Numbered from the stretch's first letter, positions 25,082-34,722 are shown. The stretch is DNA of 64,000 bases from Botrimarina mediterranea (GCF_007753265.1 NZ_CP036349.1:4745363-4809362), one strand, 5' to 3'. Translations and numbers: made by a program. Notes: generated from the letters alone by a model not told the origin.

Positions 25082-25747
25082 ATGTCCGAACCGATCGTTG
25101 TCTGGCACGAGCAAGCCGTCACCCGGGCTGACCGTGAGAAGCTCTCGGGGCATCGCGGCGCCGTTGTCTGGTTCACGGGGCTGTCCGGGTCGGGCAAGAG
25201 CACCATCGCCAACGCGGTGGACGCCAAGCTCCACGCCGCGGGCGTGCGGACGTACGTGCTCGACGGCGACAACTTCCGCCACGGCATCGCGGCGACGCCG
25301 CAAGCGCTTGCAGACCAGTACGGAGAGGAGTTCGGCAAGCGCTTCGGCCTCGGCTTCGCTCCTGAGGACCGCGTCGAGAACATGCGCCGAGTCAGCGAGG
25401 TGGCGAAGCTGATGGTGGACGCGGGAGTCGTCGTGCTGACGGCGTTTGTGAGCCCCTATCGATCCGAACGCGACATGGCCCGGCGGACGCTCGGCGGCGG
25501 CGCCGCCGATAAGGGGGACTTCTTTGAGGTCTTTGTCGATACGCCGCTTGAGGTGTGTGAGCAACGCGACCCCAAGGGGCTCTATAAGAAGGCTCGGGCC
25601 GGCGAGATCAAGCACTTCACCGGCATCAGCGATCCCTACGAGCCGCCTCTCGCGCCCGAGCTAACGCTCGCGGGGGGGCAGACCTCGGTGGACGAACTGT
25701 CCCGTGAAGTGATCGACGCTTTGCGGCGGCACGGCGTCGTGAGTTGA
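25082..25747 (+). CDS. cysC: Adenylylsulfate (APS) kinase
   Basis: A 221-residue kinase forming PAPS from APS and ATP. The P-loop GLSGSGKST is at residues 33-41, followed by [43 protein letters not shown], and the [18 protein letters not shown] substrate lid with SDPYEPP. About fifteen extra residues ([18 protein letters not shown]) extend the segment between DGDN.RHG and ENMRR compared with typical CysC. A second APS kinase domain is fused to CysN at 57325-59277, so the genome encodes two. Confidence 0.93.
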   Translation: MSEPIVVWHEQAVTRADREKLSGHRGAVVWFTGLSGSGKSTIANAVDAKLHAAGVRTYVLDGDNFRHGIAATPQALADQYGEEFGKRFGLGFAPEDRVENMRRVSEVAKLMVDAGVVVLTAFVSPYRSERDMARRTLGGGAADKGDFFEVFVDTPLEVCEQRDPKGLYKKARAGEIKHFTGISDPYEPPLAPELTLAGGQTSVDELSREVIDALRRHGVVS

Positions 25748-25803
25748 AACACTTATGTGACGAGCGATCCCTGCGCTGCGTCACAAGATCGCAGCGGAAT
25801 CGT

Positions 25804-25833
25804 TTGACAAGCTGCGCCGGTCCGCGCTATTTT
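25804..25833 (+). promoter_or_regulatory. Candidate sigma70 promoter for the BON gene
   Basis: TTGACA at 25804-25809, 18-bp spacer, TATTTT at 25828-25833. Perfect -35 and good -10 in GC-rich DNA, about 195 bp before the chosen start codon, which would leave a long leader containing CCTTCGGG and CCGAAGG complementary segments. Confidence 0.5.
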
Positions 25834-26028
25834 ACGGGCGCAGGCAATCGATCTCGACACCACACGACGCCCCCCCACCCTGCCCCGCTCCGCTGCCGGC
25901 GGCTTCATCTGATGAGGCCGCTTCTCCTTCGGGATGGAAGTCCGAAGGCCCGCCCGAAGGCTAGCTGTCCGAGTGTACGGCGCGCACGCCGCCGCCGTCC
26001 GCCCCACGCCCTGCCGTTGCGTTGCGCC

Positions 26029-26319
26029 ATGTCCTTGCGTCGAGTTACCGCTGCCCGAAGACTTACACTCCCCCGCCGCGCGTCGGCGGTCGATCTGGAG
26101 AGACTGATCCGCGAACGGATCCTCTCACGGCTCGGCAGCCGCGTGCGCAATCTGGCGGTCGCCGTCGATCGCGGCGTGATCCACTTGGCGGGGCAGTGCT
26201 CGACGTACTACACGAAGCAACTCGCCCAGCACGTCACCCTCGGCGTGGTCGAAGACGAGGTGATCGACAACGCGATCGAAGTCACGGTTCCCAACGGCGG
26301 CAGCGTGCAGTTTGATTAG
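26029..26319 (+). CDS. BON-domain protein
   Basis: A 96-residue product from the start MSLRRVTAARRLTLPRR. The BON domain covers about residues 25-90: LERLIRERILSRLGSRVRNLAVAVDRG, VIHLAGQCSTYYTKQLAQHVTLGV and NAIEVTVPN. BON domains bind phospholipid or surface ligands and usually occur in exported proteins, but no signal peptide is evident from this start. An in-frame ATG at 25912 would add an Arg-rich N-terminus; the start is uncertain. Confidence 0.65.
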   Translation: MSLRRVTAARRLTLPRRASAVDLERLIRERILSRLGSRVRNLAVAVDRGVIHLAGQCSTYYTKQLAQHVTLGVVEDEVIDNAIEVTVPNGGSVQFD

Positions 26320-26331
26320 CGTTCCGCTCTT

Positions 26332-26403
26332 GATTAACCACAGAGGCACAGAGGTTCTTCTCTGTGCTTTCCTCCGTGCCCTCTGTGGCTCCGTGGTTTA
26401 ATC
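26332..26403. repeat. CACAGAGGCACAGAGG-type palindrome between convergent genes
   Basis: GATTAACCACAGAGGCACAGAGG pairs imperfectly with CCTCTGTGGCTCCGTGGTTTAATC, and a CAGAGG..TTCTTC..TCTGTG core is inside. It lies between the BON gene and the 3' end of lpxK, so a bidirectional terminator role is possible. It is the same family as the outer repeat at 1918-2116. Confidence 0.85.
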
Positions 26404-26419
26404 AGAATTAGTTTATCAG

Positions 26420-27493
26420 CTACCACTCGTCGGCAGGCGCTTCGCTCGCGACTCTTGCGAGTAGTTGTTTCAGCTCTTCGGCTCCGACGGTGACCTCGGC
26501 GTCGATCGCCAGCGCTCGCAGCGGTAGATCGCCTATCGTTGCCACGCCGACCTTCACGAGGTCCTTGTGCGTGCAGACGATCCATTCGGCGTTTGACGCC
26601 GACGTTTCGTGTTCGATCCGCTCGATGTCGGACCGCGTATAAGCGTGGTGGTCGGCGAACTCGGTGAACGCTGCGACCTCGGCGCCGAGATTAACAAGCA
26701 ACTTGCGGAACGCCAGCGGATTGCCGATGCCGCAGAAAGCCGCGACGCGGGCGCCGCGGAGCCGTTCGACGGGCTCGGTTTCGACCGCGTCGCCCACACC
26801 GATCAGGCCCGTCGGCCGCGTCACCGACTCGCACCACAGTGCGTCGGGCGCCATCTTCACGGCGCGGGCGCGGATCGCTTCGCGATCGCTCGCCGAGACG
26901 AGGTCGCTACGGGTCAAGCAAATCACGTCCGCGCGTTTCAGTGAACTGACCGGCTCACGCAGCGCGCCGCGGGGGAAGACGTGGCCGAATCCAAAGGGCT
27001 CGGTGGCGTCGAGCAGCACGATGTCGAGGTTGCGCCCGAGCCGCCGGTGCTGGAAGCCGTCGTCCATGACGATCACCTGCGACGCCAGCTCTTCGATCGC
27101 CAACTGCGCGGCGGCGACGCGGTCGCGGTTCTGCACGTGCGGCACGTCGGGGAGCGATTGCTCGAGTTCGAGGGCCTCGTCGTTCGGCCCGCCGTCCGTC
27201 GATCCGTAGCCGCGACTCACGAGCCCGACGCGGACCCCCTCGGCGCGGAGCTGGCGGGAGACCCATTTCACCATCGGCGTCTTGCCCGACCCACCCAGCG
27301 TTAGATTGCCGACGCTCACCACCGGCACGCCGACCCGCTGCGTCAACTCGGGCTTCGCATCGTACCGCCGGTTCCGCCACCAGACGCCGACGCGGTACGG
27401 CCCCTCTGCTAGCGAGAGCAACCCGCGCAGCGCCGCAGCGCCGAGTCCACGGCGGCGGCCGCTCACAAGGTCGTAGAAGTCGCTGGATCGCAC
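26420..27493 (-). CDS. lpxK: Tetraacyldisaccharide 4'-kinase
   Basis: A 357-residue inner-membrane-associated kinase phosphorylating the lipid A precursor at the 4' position. The P-loop VVSVGNLTLGGSGKTPMVKWV is near residue 65, followed by LVSRGYG, IVMDDGFQHRRLGRNLDIVLLDATEPFGFGHVFPRGALREP, and AFCGIGNPLAFRKLL, all family-diagnostic. I chose the GTG giving VRSSDFYDLVSGRR because the ATG at 27580 lies inside a large nested palindrome. Its presence implies a lipid-A-type outer membrane. Confidence 0.92.
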   Translation of the reverse strand: MRSSDFYDLVSGRRRGLGAAALRGLLSLAEGPYRVGVWWRNRRYDAKPELTQRVGVPVVSVGNLTLGGSGKTPMVKWVSRQLRAEGVRVGLVSRGYGSTDGGPNDEALELEQSLPDVPHVQNRDRVAAAQLAIEELASQVIVMDDGFQHRRLGRNLDIVLLDATEPFGFGHVFPRGALREPVSSLKRADVICLTRSDLVSASDREAIRARAVKMAPDALWCESVTRPTGLIGVGDAVETEPVERLRGARVAAFCGIGNPLAFRKLLVNLGAEVAAFTEFADHHAYTRSDIERIEHETSASNAEWIVCTHKDLVKVGVATIGDLPLRALAIDAEVTVGAEELKQLLARVASEAPADEW

Positions 27494-27530
27494 GGGGCTG
27501 TTATGCGTTAGATAAACTATGCCGATGGAT

Positions 27531-27849
27531 GGCGAGCCGGGAGCGTCAGCGACCGGAGTTGAGGCGGGTACCCACTTCACTCCGGTCGCTGACCAGGATT
27601 ATGCAATGGCTAGCAGTTGGTTGTTGGCTCAGTGGTTTCGTCCAAGAAGCGTTAGCGCGTTGTGTCCCCCTCCTCCGCTTTCGGGGGAGGGGCTAGGGGA
27701 GGGGGTTGGAACCCTGGTACCCGCTTCAGCACCCTCCCCTAGCCCCTCCCTCTGAAGAAGGAGGGGGACACATCGCGCTAACGCTTCTTCAATACACCCG
27801 ACTTTGAACTGCTAGCCCTTGCATAATCCTGTGACGCTCCCGGCTCGCC
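27531..27849. repeat. Four-layer nested palindrome
   Basis: Layer 1: 27531-27548 with 27832-27849 (GGCGAGCCGGGAGCGTCA). Layer 2: 27595-27618 with 27807-27830 (AGGATTATGCAATGGCTAGC). Layer 3: 27646-27673 with 27760-27787 (GAAGCGTTAGCGCG). Layer 4: GGGGGAGGGGCTAGGGGAGG with CCTCCCCTAGCCCCTCCC around 27682-27752. An extra local hairpin, GTCAGCGACCGGAGT, is at 27545-27593. The layers are in strict mirror order. No gene was found in spacer 27494-27977 otherwise; a TATACT box is at 27932. Confidence 0.85.
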
Positions 27850-27977
27850 TACGCTCACTTTGATGGGCCGATCGTAGCGGTTTCGCTGCTCGTTTGGCGC
27901 CGCTGGCTGCCGCCCACGGCTGAGGGGGGCGTATACTGTAAGGGTTCTTCCCTCCGCAACTGCCGATAATCCTCCGC

Positions 27978-30900
27978 ATGGCGAACGCCGCGACCCCGCC
28001 GACCAGTCCTGCCAGTCTGAAAGGGACCGCCAACCCGTCGGGCTACGACCAGTTCGTGGACTCGCGGATCGCGAAGACTCGGACCGCGGTCAAATCGGCG
28101 GACGTGGCGACCGGCATTGTGGCGCTGATCGCTTGGGCGCTGGTGGTGCTGCTAGTGGCGGCCGTGGCGGACCACTGGATCGTCGCCGGCGGGCTCGACC
28201 GCTGGGAACGCTACGCGCTGTGGGGCGTCGGCCTCGCGGGCGCCGGGCTGTATGTCGCCACGCGGCTGGGGCCGAACCTTTGGCGGAGCGTCAATCCGCT
28301 CTACGCGGCGCGCGAGCTCGAGCGCGAAACGCCCGAACTCAAGAACAGTCTGCTCAACCTGCTGCAACTCCGCGGCGCGACCGACGCGCCGGCGATCAAG
28401 CAGGCGCTCGAACGCCAGGCCGCCGAACGGCTCGCCCGCGCGGGCGACGCGCCGATCGATCACACGCCGTTGGTGCGCGCGGCGAAGTGGCTGCTCGCGC
28501 TGGTGGCGATGGTCGGCGTGTATGTCGTCGCCTCGCCGAAAGACTTTTTCGCTTCGGCGGGCCGTGTGCTGGCGCCGTGGTCGCAGATCGCCGCGCCGAG
28601 CCGCGTCCGCATCACCGCCGTCGAGCCCGGCGCCGTCACGCTCGCCCAGGGCGAGCGGCTCGAGGTTTCGGCGAAGGTCAGCGGCCTCGACGCCGATGAG
28701 CTTGTCGAATTGGTTTACACCAGCGACGACCGACAGGCCGTCGGGCGCCGCATGCCGATGACGGCTTCGAGCGGCGGGATGCAGTTCAGCGCGTCGCTGC
28801 CCGGTGGGAGCGGCGCGACATCGGCATTAGGTCTTCAAGGCGGTCTCACTTATCGCATCGAAGCGGGTGACGCGCATTCGGCGAACTACCAAGTCGAGGT
28901 GCTCACAGCGCCGACCATCGCGCCGGTGATGGTCCGCTACGAGTACCCGCCTTACACGGGCTACCAGCCGCGTGAGGTCGAGGGCGTCGGCGACCTGCGG
29001 GCGATCGAAGGGACTCGCGTCACGATGTCGGTCGAAGCGAACCTGCCGATCGAATCCGCACAGATCGACCTCGGCGCCGACGGTAGGCCCGACGTGCGCA
29101 TGACGGCCGAGGGTAAGACGGCGAAGGGAACGCTCGCGCTGCGGCACGAGGGCGACGGCGCCACGTCGACGAACAACTACGTCCTGCGTTTCACTTCGAC
29201 CGACGGTCAAGCGAACAACAACCCGCCGCAGTACCAGGTTGAAGTGCTGCGGGACTTGGCGCCAGAGGCGTCGATCCGTGAACCCGAGGCAGAGTCGATC
29301 GATGTCGCGCTCAACCAGCGTGTGCGCATCGCCATCGAAGCGCGCGATCCGGATTACGCCCTCAAGCGGGTGCGGCTGGTGGGTGAGGCCGCTGGCAAGC
29401 AAGTTTTCGAACGGGATTTGTTGCGTGGCGATGGCAAGGGCGGCTTCAAAGCCGAGACCGAGATCGTCCCGCAAGCGATCGGCCTACGGCCGGGCGATGT
29501 GATGGACTACTGGGTCGAGGCGACCGACAACCGCACGCCGCAACCGAACGTGTCGCAGAGTCGGCGCCACCAGTTGCATGTCATCGCCACGGAGAATCCC
29601 CAGCAAGGCGACCGCCGCAACGAGCAGCAACAGCCCGGCGCCGGGGGCGATCCGCAACAGGACCAGCCGCCAGGCGATCCGAACGCTGAGGGGCAGAACG
29701 GCGCGCAGCAACAAGACGGCGGCCCGCGTCAACCGAACCAAGCCCAGCCCAATCAAGACCAACAGGGCGAGCAGCAACAGCCGGGCGAAGCCGGGGAGAA
29801 TGGCCAACAAGATGGTCAGGCTAAGTCACAAGCCGGCGAGGAAGAGAACCAGCAGGGTGAGAACGGGCAGCCCCCACCGGGCGGCCTGACGGGTCCCGGC
29901 AACGAGAGTGGCGCGAACTCGTCGGAGCAATCGGGCGACGGCAACGAGGGGAGCAGTACGTCGCAGCCCAACGAAGGCGAGGACACGCCCGCTGGCGGTT
30001 CGCAAGCGGGCGAGGCGGGCGACAACCAGCAGCGGCCAAGCGGCAATCAGAGCGGCGACCAAAGCGGACAGAACGGCGACCAGCAGCCGGCGGGCCAGCA
30101 GCCCAGCGGCGATCCGGCGCAGCCACCATCGGCGAGTGAGTCCTCGCAAGGCGAAGGCGCCGCCGAGCAGCCCGTCGCGCGCGACGGGAGCGACGACGGC
30201 TCAGCGTTCGACAAGATGCTCGACTGGCTCAAGAACCAACAGGGCGGACAGCAGGACGGCGAGCCCGCGCCCTCCGATCAGAAGAACCAGGGCGGGAACG
30301 AGGACGGCCAAGCGGCTCAAGACGCTCAGCCGAGCAACGCTGAACAAGCGCAGGACGATGGCCAAGCCCAGGACGGGCAGCCGCGTGGCGAGCAGTCGCA
30401 GCCAGACCCATCGGAGGGGCAGCTAGGCCAGGCCGGGGATGAGCAAGGCCAAGCCAGCGATCAAAAAGGCACGTCTGGCGATCAGCGCGACGCTTCCAAC
30501 TCCGAAGATGAAGGCGGACAGCAAGACGCCAACCCGTCCAGCGACGACCAAGACACCCTGGGCGAGTCCAACGGCCGCCAAGGCGAGCGCGGGAACGAAG
30601 GCAGCGGCGGCGCCGAAGGCGAGCAGCAGCCTCGCGATAGCGCTGGCGGCGAGCAGCCCGATCGTAACAACGGACCCGGCGCCGGTGAGCAGGACCGTCG
30701 CGGCGAGCAATCGAGTTCAAAGTCCAGTGAGTCGGGCGGCGACAACCCGCCGGGTGAATCGACCGATCGCGACGCCGGCCCACGCGAAGGCGCCGACGGC
30801 GCTGGCCAGAGCCAAGCCGCCGACCGTGGCGCCGGGCAATCGGCCGATAAGGGCGCCGGCGACACGTCGGGCCGCGAAGGGGGCGAACAAGCGAGCGACT

Positions 30901-31667
30901 CCCCCACCGGCGGCGAGTCGGGCGACGAGCGCGGCGAGGGGAGCCAGTCGCGCGAATCGCAGAACGGCGATGGCGAGCAGAGTGGCGCTGGCGACCAACA
31001 GCAAGGCGGCAAGCAACCGGGTGATGAGCAATCAGGCGAACCGTCAGGCCAATCCCCCGAGGGTCGCGAAGGAGAGTCGGGGCAACAGCCCGGCGGCGAA
31101 TCCTCAGAATCGGGCGACGCTGAGCAAAACTCCGATCAGCAAAACTCGCTTGATGACAAACGAGGCGAAGGCGCGCGCGATAGCAGCAACCCCGCCGGCC
31201 GGGGCGGGCCGATGGAGCTGGGCGATCGCGGCGCGACGTCCGACGCGGCCGGCGAGGGCGCCGAGTCGGGGGGCGACGCCGCGAACCTCGACTACGCGCG
31301 CGAGCAGACAGAGCTAGTGCTCCAGCGTCTCGAGGACCAGCTCCGCAAGAAAGAGGTCGATCGCAAACTGCTCGACAAGCTCGGCTGGACCGAAGAAGAC
31401 CTGCGCGAGTTCGTTGATCGCTGGCAATCACGCAAACAGAAGGCCGCCGAGCGCGGCGCCGACGGCGAGGCGGAACTCGATAGGGCGCTGCGAAGCCTTG
31501 GGCTAAGCCCCCAGGGGCCGACCGCAAAGAGCAAGGTGACCGAGGACTCCTTCCGCGACTTGCGGGAGAACGCCCGCGGGAAGACGCCGGCCCGGTTGCG
31601 GGACTCGGTCGAGTGGTACCTACGCAGCATCAACGCCGCGGACGACGCGCCGGCGAGCGACGAGTGA
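27978..31667 (+). CDS. Giant membrane protein with a 560-residue Q/G/D/E-rich tract (DUF4175-like N-terminus)
   Basis: A 1229-residue protein. Two membrane helices lie at about 38-62 (IVALIAWALVVLLVAAVADHW) and 74-92, and a third near 172-188 (WLLALVAMVGVYVVAS). An Ig-like/beta-rich extracytoplasmic part runs to about residue 535 (EVLTAPTIAPVMVRYEYPPY, DLAPEASIREPEAESIDVALN). Residues about 538-1098 are almost entirely Q, G, E, D, S, N, P and A (e.g. NPQQGDRRNEQQQPGAGGD). A helical coiled end follows (LVLQRLEDQLRKKEVDRKLLDKLGW). The layout resembles planctomycete DUF4175-like proteins; the function is unknown. No length comparison with relatives was possible. Confidence 0.8.
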   Translation: MANAATPPTSPASLKGTANPSGYDQFVDSRIAKTRTAVKSADVATGIVALIAWALVVLLVAAVADHWIVAGGLDRWERYALWGVGLAGAGLYVATRLGPNLWRSVNPLYAARELERETPELKNSLLNLLQLRGATDAPAIKQALERQAAERLARAGDAPIDHTPLVRAAKWLLALVAMVGVYVVASPKDFFASAGRVLAPWSQIAAPSRVRITAVEPGAVTLAQGERLEVSAKVSGLDADELVELVYTSDDRQAVGRRMPMTASSGGMQFSASLPGGSGATSALGLQGGLTYRIEAGDAHSANYQVEVLTAPTIAPVMVRYEYPPYTGYQPREVEGVGDLRAIEGTRVTMSVEANLPIESAQIDLGADGRPDVRMTAEGKTAKGTLALRHEGDGATSTNNYVLRFTSTDGQANNNPPQYQVEVLRDLAPEASIREPEAESIDVALNQRVRIAIEARDPDYALKRVRLVGEAAGKQVFERDLLRGDGKGGFKAETEIVPQAIGLRPGDVMDYWVEATDNRTPQPNVSQSRRHQLHVIATENPQQGDRRNEQQQPGAGGDPQQDQPPGDPNAEGQNGAQQQDGGPRQPNQAQPNQDQQGEQQQPGEAGENGQQDGQAKSQAGEEENQQGENGQPPPGGLTGPGNESGANSSEQSGDGNEGSSTSQPNEGEDTPAGGSQAGEAGDNQQRPSGNQSGDQSGQNGDQQPAGQQPSGDPAQPPSASESSQGEGAAEQPVARDGSDDGSAFDKMLDWLKNQQGGQQDGEPAPSDQKNQGGNEDGQAAQDAQPSNAEQAQDDGQAQDGQPRGEQSQPDPSEGQLGQAGDEQGQASDQKGTSGDQRDASNSEDEGGQQDANPSSDDQDTLGESNGRQGERGNEGSGGAEGEQQPRDSAGGEQPDRNNGPGAGEQDRRGEQSSSKSSESGGDNPPGESTDRDAGPREGADGAGQSQAADRGAGQSADKGAGDTSGREGGEQASDSPTGGESGDERGEGSQSRESQNGDGEQSGAGDQQQGGKQPGDEQSGEPSGQSPEGREGESGQQPGGESSESGDAEQNSDQQNSLDDKRGEGARDSSNPAGRGGPMELGDRGATSDAAGEGAESGGDAANLDYAREQTELVLQRLEDQLRKKEVDRKLLDKLGWTEEDLREFVDRWQSRKQKAAERGADGEAELDRALRSLGLSPQGPTAKSKVTEDSFRDLRENARGKTPARLRDSVEWYLRSINAADDAPASDE

Positions 31668-32819
31668 AACGCCAAGCATCGCGGTGAGCAACGCGGCGGC
31701 GGGCTCGGGCACGGCAATCGATGTGGCCGCTGCGGCGAACGCGTCGCGCCAGATCGTGTAGTCGGCCGCGTCAACGACGCCGTTGTCGTTGCCGTCGGCG
31801 AGGAGCCGGGTCGTTGAACCGTAGTGCGTCGCCCAGACGTCGTAGTCGCCCTCGTCGATGACGCCGTTACCATCGAAGTCTCCCGCAGCCGGCGCGAGGA
31901 CGCCCGACCGCTCGTCGGCGAGCAGCACCTCCCAGGCGACGAGCTGGATCCATGCGGCTTGCTCGTCGGTGATGTCGGCGTCGGCGTCCCAGTTCGGTAC
32001 GTCGCGCGGTACAGGTTGCCCGACCGTGGAGTGTCGCAGAATCACCGTCTGTATCGTTGTAGACGCGGCGAATCGCCCGGCCATGCTCATGTGGATGTCA
32101 TCGCGATAGAGTTCATCCGAGCTATTGAATGGCGCGTCACCAGCGAGGATGCGATCGCGGATTTCACGGATCACTTTGCCGGCGCTGGCGAGTTGCACTC
32201 TCCCTGGATTGAGGGCGGCGACCTTGTCGTAGAGGAGGTTGTGATAAGAGGCCGAGTAGTTGGCGAGCGTGTCGGGATCGTCGGCTACCGGCGTGTTCCA
32301 TTGTGACCAGGCGGACTCTGCCTTACCGGCCCACGGACCGTAGACGATGATCTTCGTCTGCCCTCCGCCGCCTTGGTCTGCGGAGGCGATGAAGTCTTGC
32401 ATTCTCGCAACTTCATTCGAGAGGGTTGGATTCGAAAGGGAGGGGAACGTCTGGAGCGTGAGGTAGTCCCAATCGTTGTTGGGTAGGGCCGTCGGGTGGT
32501 AGCCGTAACTAGTGCGGAACGTTCCTGTAGACGTTGGATCGGTCCACATCGACTCCAGGGTCGTGTTGCCGCGGACGTGGTAACCGAGATTCACCGACTC
32601 ACCGAGCGCTGTCTCAAGCATGCGGACGGTGCCAACGGGCGTAACCGGTCCTGTCCAGAACCCCACGTCGGTGATCGCCAGCGAATCGAAGGTGAAGCTG
32701 TTGCCGACTTGGAAGAGGTTCAGCGCATGCGTGGAAGTGGCGCTGGCTCCGACGAGCAGTTGCACCGCTGCGATGAGCATTACGCGACGCGATAATCCGT
32801 TGGTCCTTCCGCGAGCCAT
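31620..32819 (-). CDS. SGNH-hydrolase-like secreted protein with dockerin-like repeats and PEP-CTERM
   Basis: A 399-residue protein from MARGRTNGLSRRVMLIAAVQLL, a signal peptide cut near STHA. The GNSFTFDS segment and a later DDIHMS motif look like the catalytic Ser block and Asp-x-x-His of SGNH/DUF4886-type esterases. Two calcium-binding dockerin-like repeats follow (DFDGNGVIDEGDYDVW and DGNDNGVVDAADYTIW), then the sorting signal VPEPAAALLTAMLGVSLVARRR. Probably surface-attached via exosortase. The 3' end overlaps the convergent giant-protein gene by 48 bp. Confidence 0.8.
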   Translation of the reverse strand: MARGRTNGLSRRVMLIAAVQLLVGASATSTHALNLFQVGNSFTFDSLAITDVGFWTGPVTPVGTVRMLETALGESVNLGYHVRGNTTLESMWTDPTSTGTFRTSYGYHPTALPNNDWDYLTLQTFPSLSNPTLSNEVARMQDFIASADQGGGGQTKIIVYGPWAGKAESAWSQWNTPVADDPDTLANYSASYHNLLYDKVAALNPGRVQLASAGKVIREIRDRILAGDAPFNSSDELYRDDIHMSMAGRFAASTTIQTVILRHSTVGQPVPRDVPNWDADADITDEQAAWIQLVAWEVLLADERSGVLAPAAGDFDGNGVIDEGDYDVWATHYGSTTRLLADGNDNGVVDAADYTIWRDAFAAAATSIAVPEPAAALLTAMLGVSLVARRRVVRGVDAA

Positions 32820-32973
32820 ATTCCGCCGCCTTCGATTGTCCGTTCCCATCCTGCGCAAGCCATTTCCGGCACGGCATACGCGAGCCTCCATCGTAGTCCG
32901 TCTTTACGGCAACGGCACCCGTTTCGGCACGTGTTAATTTTCTGCTACAAGTTACGCTAGCGGCCTGGCTGGC

Positions 32974-34722
32974 TTGGCCACGCCGGTTTTGACGATTAGA
33001 CCTCTTCTGGACACGTCTTTGGCCCCTAACCCCACCGAACCCGCCAATCCCCGCTACTTGGCGCCGTTCCATCCGAAGCGGATCCCCCACCATTTTGTCG
33101 ATGTCTTGATCATCGGCGGGGGGATCGCCGGCCTGCGGGCGGCCATGGCGTGCGACCCGCGGCTGTCGGTGCTGATCGTCACCAAGGACCACCGCCGCGA
33201 ATCGAACAGCACCTATGCGCAGGGGGGGATCGCGGGGGTCCTCGACCCGGAGGACAACTTCGACAACCACGTCCGCGACACCCTGGTCGCCGGCGCCAAT
33301 CTGTGCGACCCCGCTGTGGTGGACCTCGTGGTGCGCGAGGCCCCGGGCCATATCCGCGAACTGATGGCCTGGGGCGCGCAGTTCGACCTCGCCGACGACG
33401 GCGAGCTGCTCCTCGGCCGCGAAGGGGGGCACAGCCACAACCGCATCGCCCACGCCCTGGGGGACGCCACCGGCCGCGAGATCATGCGCGCCATGTGGGT
33501 CCACGCCCGCGAGACGCTCCGCGCGCAGGTTTGGGAGAAGACGTTCACGATCGACCTGCTGACGACCCCCTGCGAGTCGTCGGGCGAGCCCGAGTGCCGC
33601 GGCGCGCTGGTGTGGGGGCCCTCGCACGGCAAGACGTTCGTGTGGGCGAAGCAGACGATCCTCGCCACGGGCGGCGCGGGGCAGTTGTTTCGTGAGACGA
33701 CGAACCCGGCGGTGGCGACGGGCGACGGGCATGCCATTGCTTATCGGGCGGGCGCCGAGCTGGCCGACATGGAGTTCATGCAGTTCCACCCGACGGTGCT
33801 TTATATCGCCGGTTCGAGCCGCAGCCTGATCACCGAGGCGATGCGCGGCGAAGGGGCGTGGCTGATCGACGCGGACGGCAAGCGCTTTATGCCGGAGTTC
33901 GATCCCCGAGCCGAACTCGCGCCGCGCGACATCGTGAGCCGGGCGATCGTCCAGCAGATGGAGAAGACGCGGCGGCCATGCGTCTATCTCGACCTGCGGC
34001 ACCTCGACGCCGACCACGTCCGCAAGCGATTCCCTGGCATCGCCCAGACGTGTCTTGAGTTCGGCATCGACATCGCGACCGACCCGATCCCCGTGCGTCC
34101 CGGCGCGCATTACATGATCGGCGGCGTGCGGGTCGATGAGCGCGGCGCCACCACCCTGCCCCGCTTGTTCGCGGCGGGCGAGTCGAGTTCGAGCGGCCTG
34201 CACGGGGCGAATCGGTTGGCGTCGAACAGCCTGCTCGAGGGCCTCGTCTACGGCCATCGCGCCGGGGCGGCGGCGTCGGAAGCGGCGTTGGCGGAGCCCG
34301 ACACGTTTCGCGCGATCCCGCTGGAGAATCCGCCCGTCCCCAAGTCGGCCGAGACGCTCGACTTGGCCGATATCCGCAACTCGCTGAAGAGCCTGATGTG
34401 GGTCCGCGCCGGCGTCTGGCGCGACGCCGCGGGACTCGGCGAGGCCGCCGAGAGCATCCTGGCGTGGCGGCACTACGTGCTCACACGGCAGCTGACGGCG
34501 CCCGACGGTTGGGAGTTGCAGAACATGCTGCAAGTCGCCGAGCTGATCATCCGCTCCGCGGCGGAGCGGACCGAGTCGCGGGGCGTTCACCTGCGGAATG
34601 ACTTCCCCGTGGCGGACGACGACCATTGGCGGCGCCGGGTGACCGTCCGCCGCACACCAGAGGGGCCCGAGACGGGGCTCACGGCGCCCCTGGACGCGCC
34701 GTTGGCGCCGCCGTCGTCATGA
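32974..34722 (+). CDS. nadB: L-aspartate oxidase
   Basis: A flavoprotein of up to 582 residues converting aspartate to iminoaspartate for NAD synthesis. The FAD-binding VDVLIIGGGIAGLRAAMA is near residue 45, then STYAQGGIAGVLDPEDN, HSHNRIAHALGDATGREIM, ATGGAGQLFRETTNP, EFMQFHPTVLY, HYMIGGVRVDERGATTLPRLFAAGESSSSGLHGANRLASNSLLEGLVYGHRAG. No ATG is available before the FAD motif; TTG at 32974 or TTG at 33019 are the likeliest starts, neither with a ribosome site. Confidence 0.94.
   Translation: MATPVLTIRPLLDTSLAPNPTEPANPRYLAPFHPKRIPHHFVDVLIIGGGIAGLRAAMACDPRLSVLIVTKDHRRESNSTYAQGGIAGVLDPEDNFDNHVRDTLVAGANLCDPAVVDLVVREAPGHIRELMAWGAQFDLADDGELLLGREGGHSHNRIAHALGDATGREIMRAMWVHARETLRAQVWEKTFTIDLLTTPCESSGEPECRGALVWGPSHGKTFVWAKQTILATGGAGQLFRETTNPAVATGDGHAIAYRAGAELADMEFMQFHPTVLYIAGSSRSLITEAMRGEGAWLIDADGKRFMPEFDPRAELAPRDIVSRAIVQQMEKTRRPCVYLDLRHLDADHVRKRFPGIAQTCLEFGIDIATDPIPVRPGAHYMIGGVRVDERGATTLPRLFAAGESSSSGLHGANRLASNSLLEGLVYGHRAGAAASEAALAEPDTFRAIPLENPPVPKSAETLDLADIRNSLKSLMWVRAGVWRDAAGLGEAAESILAWRHYVLTRQLTAPDGWELQNMLQVAELIIRSAAERTESRGVHLRNDFPVADDDHWRRRVTVRRTPEGPETGLTAPLDAPLAPPSS

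Noticed and set aside
30229-31527. 432-codon minus-strand ORF
   Set aside because: Antisense to the Q/G/D/E-rich tract; Arg/Pro/Ala-rich product is what such repetitive DNA yields.
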